This document shows, piece after piece, positions 47,618 to 51,070 of a stretch of DNA of 51,070 nucleotides. Numbering within the stretch: position 1 is the stretch's first letter; each line of letters starts with the position of its first letter. Position numbers and translations under genes: made by a program. The DNA comes from Bacteroidota bacterium (GTDB lineage: Bacteria > Bacteroidota > Rhodothermia > Rhodothermales > Bin80), in NCBI GenBank assembly GCA_026708685.1, contig JAPOUL010000104.1, positions 1-51,070 of the forward strand, given 5' to 3'. Below the pieces are notes generated by a model that did no database searches, was not told the origin of the DNA, and was given only the letters and a program-made list of their open reading frames with translations.

Positions 47618-47973
47618 ACAAGACATTGGACATAGGGGGGATGCAGTTGGGTATAAAGAGCGTCCCTTTACATGCCCCAAAGCAACGAGGCACAAGCGGA
47701 TCTGTCTGCTCAACAACGTAACTGCTAACCATTGAGACATTCATTCCTACGGGTAGCAGTTCCTGAGAGATCGTGGATCAGTGCAGTATTTTTTCACGGT
47801 CAGGATACCTTCAATCAACCCCGATACTTCCCAGATACATCTTGCAGTGATGCATCCATGATCTTATCTCAGAGTTCACCAGTTAAGGATGAAAGTCCAC
47901 GACACGTGAATCACTATGAAGGTCAATCTCGGGTAGGATGCGTAGGAATATAGTTCACATCCTACCCATTGGG
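47618..47973. other. Convergent intergenic region with a hairpin
   Basis: No gene is seen in these 356 bp between the converging receptor and FN3 genes. The plus-strand frame at 47732-47953 has no family features. The only clear element is the hairpin at 47931-47967. Confidence 0.45.
47931..47967. terminator. Hairpin 3' of the large FN3 gene
   Basis: GGGTAGGATG (47931-47940) pairs perfectly with CATCCTACCC (47958-47967) around a 17-nt loop, 6 bp beyond the FN3 gene stop. There is no U-tract on either strand, so it may be a Rho-type stop, an mRNA 3'-end stabiliser or a bidirectional terminator. Confidence 0.5.
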
Positions 47974-50900
47974 TCATTTGACGCTCATAAAATGTCCGAC
48001 ATAGACCGAAGAAGACCTGTCATCCAAAGATGTTGCACGAATCCGATACAGATACGCGCCGGAAGGCAAATTCAGATCGCTGAGTAGCATTTCATGTCCC
48101 CATCCTGCGGTGAGATACTGCGATGGGGTTGACACCAATCGCCTCCCAGTAACATCCATGACTTCCACCTGCACCTGTGCAGGCCACGGAAGATCAAAGA
48201 CCAGATTTGTGGAACTATGGAAAGGATTCGGGTAATTGGAATACCCTCTTAGCTCTTGGGGTATCCCCGGATTTTCATCTGTATGAACCGGAGAGATGAC
48301 ACCAATGCTGAATAAGAGACTATCCTGTGCCCCATGATGATCCGTCGCTTTGTAGGTCAGAGAGATCGGTGGAGTAATTTCCAATGGGGTTCCACTGATC
48401 GTACGGGTCGCAAGATCAAATTTCAGGTAATACGGAAGATCCAACAGCGTAAGGGTATACTGGATGGGAGGCACTCCTCCTGTCACCTCTGGAAGCACCA
48501 GAGGATCAATGACCTGCCCTCGCGGATAGGATTGGTTGGGTACGGTTTCGGTAAAGGTGATGGTATATACTTCCATCTCAAAGTCCAGTTTGCTGCTGGT
48601 CCCCGCACGATCCTTCACGGTATAGGTATAGACCTTGGAGTCCGTCACTTCGGAGGGCGTTCCGCTGAGCGTACGCGTCTCTGCATCAAAGGCGATCCCT
48701 TTGGGAAGGTCCGGGGTTAGGGCGTACACATAGGGTGGTGCCCCTCCCATGGCGTTGGGCAAGACAAGATCAGCAATCGCTTTTCCGACAGGATATATTT
48801 GATCTGCAACCGAGTCTGCAAGGGCTAAGTCTGGTGGCACAATGACTTCTATGGTGAATGTCTGTATCGCCGTGGCATTATCGTCATCGGTGACCGTATA
48901 TGTATAGGTGGTTACAGACATGCTCGCTGAGGAGGTTCCACTGATGGATCGCGTGGAAGCATCAAACTCAAGTCCTGCAGGCGGATCTGGCGTGAGAGCA
49001 AAACGATAGGGCGGTGTTCCACCTACGGCATCTGCAAGCACCACCTCATCAATGGGTACTCCCACAATAAAAGATTGATTAGGGATCGTCTCTGCAAACG
49101 TCAGTGGAGGCACATCAGGATCGTCATCATCGACAATGGTCAGCGTGTAAACACTTTGACTTCCTATGTCATATCCTGTACCGCTGGTCAGTGTTACGAT
49201 GATCGTCTCGTCCGATTCGTCGACTTGATCATTGGTGATCGCAATGGAGAGATTCGCTGATGTCGCATTGGCAGCCACCGTAAGAGAGCCTGCTCCCTGA
49301 GTGGTGTAATCAGTCGTTTGGGTGGCCGTACCTCCCAGAGAATACAGCACCGTGAGTGAACTTGTGGGGGCGGGATTTACATTGATCTGAACCGCTACCG
49401 TGGCTACATTTTCGTTGACCTGAGAAGACGCTACAACAAACGAGACAACGATATCAGTTGTCGTTCCCGATGTGGTTGTGGTAGCACTGTCTACATCGGA
49501 TGGTAGACTTTCAAGTCCCTCTGCGTTGATGGCATAGACCCTGTAATAGCGGGTACTCCCTGCCGTCAATCCTGTATGGGAGTAGGTGGTTTCGCTGTGA
49601 CTTGCGACCAGATCTGTCCAGTTAGTGCCTCCATCATCTGACACTTCAATCCGATATCCTCTGATGGACGCACCTCCCATACTGGATGGAGCACTCCACG
49701 ATAGATTAATGATGGTTTGCCCCGATGCTGTCGCGCGGAGTGATCTCGGGGCAGTTGGAGCCGTGGCCGTGGGGGTAGCAGTTGTCGCATTGGCTGTATT
49801 GGACACTGGACCTCTTCTACCAACAGAGTTGATTGCACTGACACGATAGTAACGGGTGGTGCCAGGGGCCAGGCCGGTGTGCGAATAGCTGGTAATGGTA
49901 TGACTTGATACCAGTATTGTAGTAAAATCAATTCCGTCTGCGGACACCAGAATACGGTAGCCGCTAATGGGTGCACCGCCCGTAGTTCTCGGAGCGCTCC
50001 AACTCAGATGGATGATTGTTTGTCCAGAGGCGGTTGCCGTGAGCTCCGTTGGTGCATCAGGAAAGGTGGCCGTGGCCGCACCGGTCGTGGCATTAGCTGT
50101 ATTGGACCATGGACTATTGCCTTCCGAGTTGATGGCACGCACCCGGTAGTGACGAGTGTCGCCAGCACTTAGGCCGGTGTGCGAATAGGTGGTCGCGCTC
50201 TGACTTGCCACCAGTTGCGAGAAATTGGTTTCACCGTCTGTAGACACCTCAATCCGATAACCGCTGATTGCCGCGCCGCCATTCCTTGCCGGAGCGGTCC
50301 AACTCAGGTAGATGGTGGTTTGCCCAACAGCCGTCGCCGTCAATGATCTCGGGGCTGTCGGAGCCGTAGCCGCATCGGTGGTGGCATTGGCTGTATTGGA
50401 CCATGCACTATTGCCAACCGCGTTGATGGCACGCACCCGGTAGTGACGGGCTGAGCCAGCACTGAGGCCAGTATGCGAATAGCTGGTCGTGCTCTGACGT
50501 GCTACCAGTTGCGAGAAATTGGTTCCCCCGTCGATAGACACCTCAATCCGGTAGCCGCTGATTGCCGCACCGCCGTTACTTGCCGGAACGGTCCAACTCA
50601 GATTGATGATCGTTGATCCATCAGCCGTTGTCGTGAGCGAAATCGGTGCACCCGGGACAGTCGCCGTGCGTGTAGCAGTTGTCGCATTGGCTGTATTGGA
50701 CACTGGACCTCTTCTATCAACAGAGTTGATTGCACTGACACGATAGTAACGGGTGGTGCCAGGGGCCAGGCCGGTGTGCGAATAGCTGGTTGTGGTATGA
50801 CTCGACACCAGTATTGTAGTAAAATCAATTCCGTCTTCGGACACCAGAATACGGTAGTCGCTAATGGGCGCACCGCCCGTATTTCTCGGAGCGGTCCAAC

Positions 50901-51069
50901 TCAGGTTGATGATGGTTTGTCCAGAGGCGGTTGCCGTGAGTTCCGTTGGTGCATCAGGAAAGGTGGCCGTGGCTGCAACGGTTGTCGCATTCGCCGTATT
51001 AGACCATCCACTATTACCTACCGAGTTGATGGCACGCACCCGGTAGTGACGGGCAGTGCCAGCGGTCAA
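47974..51069 (-). CDS. Large FN3-repeat surface protein with T9SS sorting domain (5' end outside window)
   Basis: At least 1031 residues are visible; the start lies beyond the window. In order there is one partial FN3 repeat, five full FN3 repeats of about 98-100 residues each (SYSHTGL and NTANATT recur), and a Calx-beta-like domain (about 530-650, acidic VDESDETI). Three putative Ig-like (He_PIG type) domains follow (IPNQSFIVG, VADQIYPVG and VPNQSYPRG, each with a SGT motif), then a C-terminal T9SS type A sorting domain (YPNPFHSSTNLVFDLP to the end). It is predicted to be exported and displayed on the surface for adhesion or matrix binding (inference). FN3-rich proteins are common in host-associated bacteria, but no host claim can be made. 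A hairpin lies just after the stop. Confidence 0.88.
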   Translation of the reverse strand: MTAGTARHYRVRAINSVGNSGWSNTANATTVAATATFPDAPTELTATASGQTIINLSWTAPRNTGGAPISDYRILVSEDGIDFTTILVSSHTTTSYSHTGLAPGTTRYYRVSAINSVDRRGPVSNTANATTATRTATVPGAPISLTTTADGSTIINLSWTVPASNGGAAISGYRIEVSIDGGTNFSQLVARQSTTSYSHTGLSAGSARHYRVRAINAVGNSAWSNTANATTDAATAPTAPRSLTATAVGQTTIYLSWTAPARNGGAAISGYRIEVSTDGETNFSQLVASQSATTYSHTGLSAGDTRHYRVRAINSEGNSPWSNTANATTGAATATFPDAPTELTATASGQTIIHLSWSAPRTTGGAPISGYRILVSADGIDFTTILVSSHTITSYSHTGLAPGTTRYYRVSAINSVGRRGPVSNTANATTATPTATAPTAPRSLRATASGQTIINLSWSAPSSMGGASIRGYRIEVSDDGGTNWTDLVASHSETTYSHTGLTAGSTRYYRVYAINAEGLESLPSDVDSATTTTSGTTTDIVVSFVVASSQVNENVATVAVQINVNPAPTSSLTVLYSLGGTATQTTDYTTQGAGSLTVAANATSANLSIAITNDQVDESDETIIVTLTSGTGYDIGSQSVYTLTIVDDDDPDVPPLTFAETIPNQSFIVGVPIDEVVLADAVGGTPPYRFALTPDPPAGLEFDASTRSISGTSSASMSVTTYTYTVTDDDNATAIQTFTIEVIVPPDLALADSVADQIYPVGKAIADLVLPNAMGGAPPYVYALTPDLPKGIAFDAETRTLSGTPSEVTDSKVYTYTVKDRAGTSSKLDFEMEVYTITFTETVPNQSYPRGQVIDPLVLPEVTGGVPPIQYTLTLLDLPYYLKFDLATRTISGTPLEITPPISLTYKATDHHGAQDSLLFSIGVISPVHTDENPGIPQELRGYSNYPNPFHSSTNLVFDLPWPAQVQVEVMDVTGRRLVSTPSQYLTAGWGHEMLLSDLNLPSGAYLYRIRATSLDDRSSSVYVGHFMSVK

Positions 51070-51070
51070 G
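49775..51070. repeat. 897-bp-offset higher-order FN3 repeat
   Basis: Sequence at about 49775-50173 recurs at about 50672-51070 with an exact 897-bp offset (three FN3 units) and, by eye, roughly nine in ten bases identical. For example, CAACAGAGTTGATTGCACTG recurs at that spacing. The modules run B-A-B-B-A-C by sequence subtype from the N-terminal side, so a multi-repeat block was duplicated. The upper copy is cut by the window edge. Within it, two B units repeat at 294 bp. Confidence 0.7.

Noticed and set aside
49500-51070. Regularly spaced direct repeats that could suggest a CRISPR array
   Set aside because: The repeats lie in one long open frame, are about 294-300 bp apart and translate into FN3 domains.
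1-51070. tRNA, rRNA or intact insertion sequence
   Set aside because: No T-loop or anticodon-arm pattern, rRNA motif or intact transposase frame was seen by eye on either strand.

Overview
The window looks like a chromosomal segment of a Gram-negative Bacteroidota-type bacterium, most likely from the Rhodothermota/Balneolota side. This is an inference from content: two TonB-dependent receptors with carboxypeptidase-regulatory N-termini, a PorV/PorQ-type outer-membrane protein, two proteins with type IX secretion (T9SS) C-terminal domains, an AddB-like/AddA-like helicase-nuclease pair, and an outer-membrane protein fusing a zinc metallopeptidase to a beta-propeller and barrel. No rRNA, tRNA, CRISPR array, prophage or intact insertion sequence was seen.

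Layout. Positions 1-1224 are a decayed zone: a frameshifted minus-strand ATPase remnant, a 27-bp inverted repeat and one small possible membrane protein. Positions 1225-7229 hold an addB-like/addA-like recombination pair, converging on hemL. Positions 8852-12314 carry a long-chain acyl-CoA synthetase and ATP-dependent pckA. A minus-strand pyrR-pyrB pair (12444-13963) diverges from a DUF58 protein followed by an M20 amidohydrolase. Positions 16248-19663 form a compact partner-switching signalling module: membrane SpoIIE-type phosphatase, RsbW-like kinase and STAS antagonist. After a 723-bp gene-free stretch, a minus-strand run of six tightly packed genes (read from 29998 down to 20387) encodes PBP2, RodA, an MTOX/sarcosine-oxidase-like flavoenzyme, ArgS, prephenate dehydratase and an S9 peptidase.

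Positions 30128-34314 encode the metallopeptidase/propeller/barrel protein and pyrD. Positions 34511-41145 encode a TonB-dependent receptor, a secreted T9SS-type protein and a PorV/PorQ protein, preceded by a sigma-70-like promoter and a LacI-family-like operator. A second decayed copy of what appears to be the same ATPase family lies at 41162-42073. Then come an Lrp/AsnC regulator, an ECF-type sigma factor, purB and a second TonB-dependent receptor in close succession. The window ends inside a very large minus-strand cell-surface protein made of FN3 repeats, a Calx-beta domain, three putative Ig-like domains and a T9SS sorting domain.

Housekeeping genes (pyrimidine, purine, haem, Phe, Arg-tRNA, cell-wall elongation) are interleaved with surface/export functions. 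The points most worth a second look are the partner-switching module with an altered ATP-binding box, the LacI-like operator on the receptor/T9SS/PorV operon, the two eroded ATPase genes, and the recently duplicated FN3 blocks.
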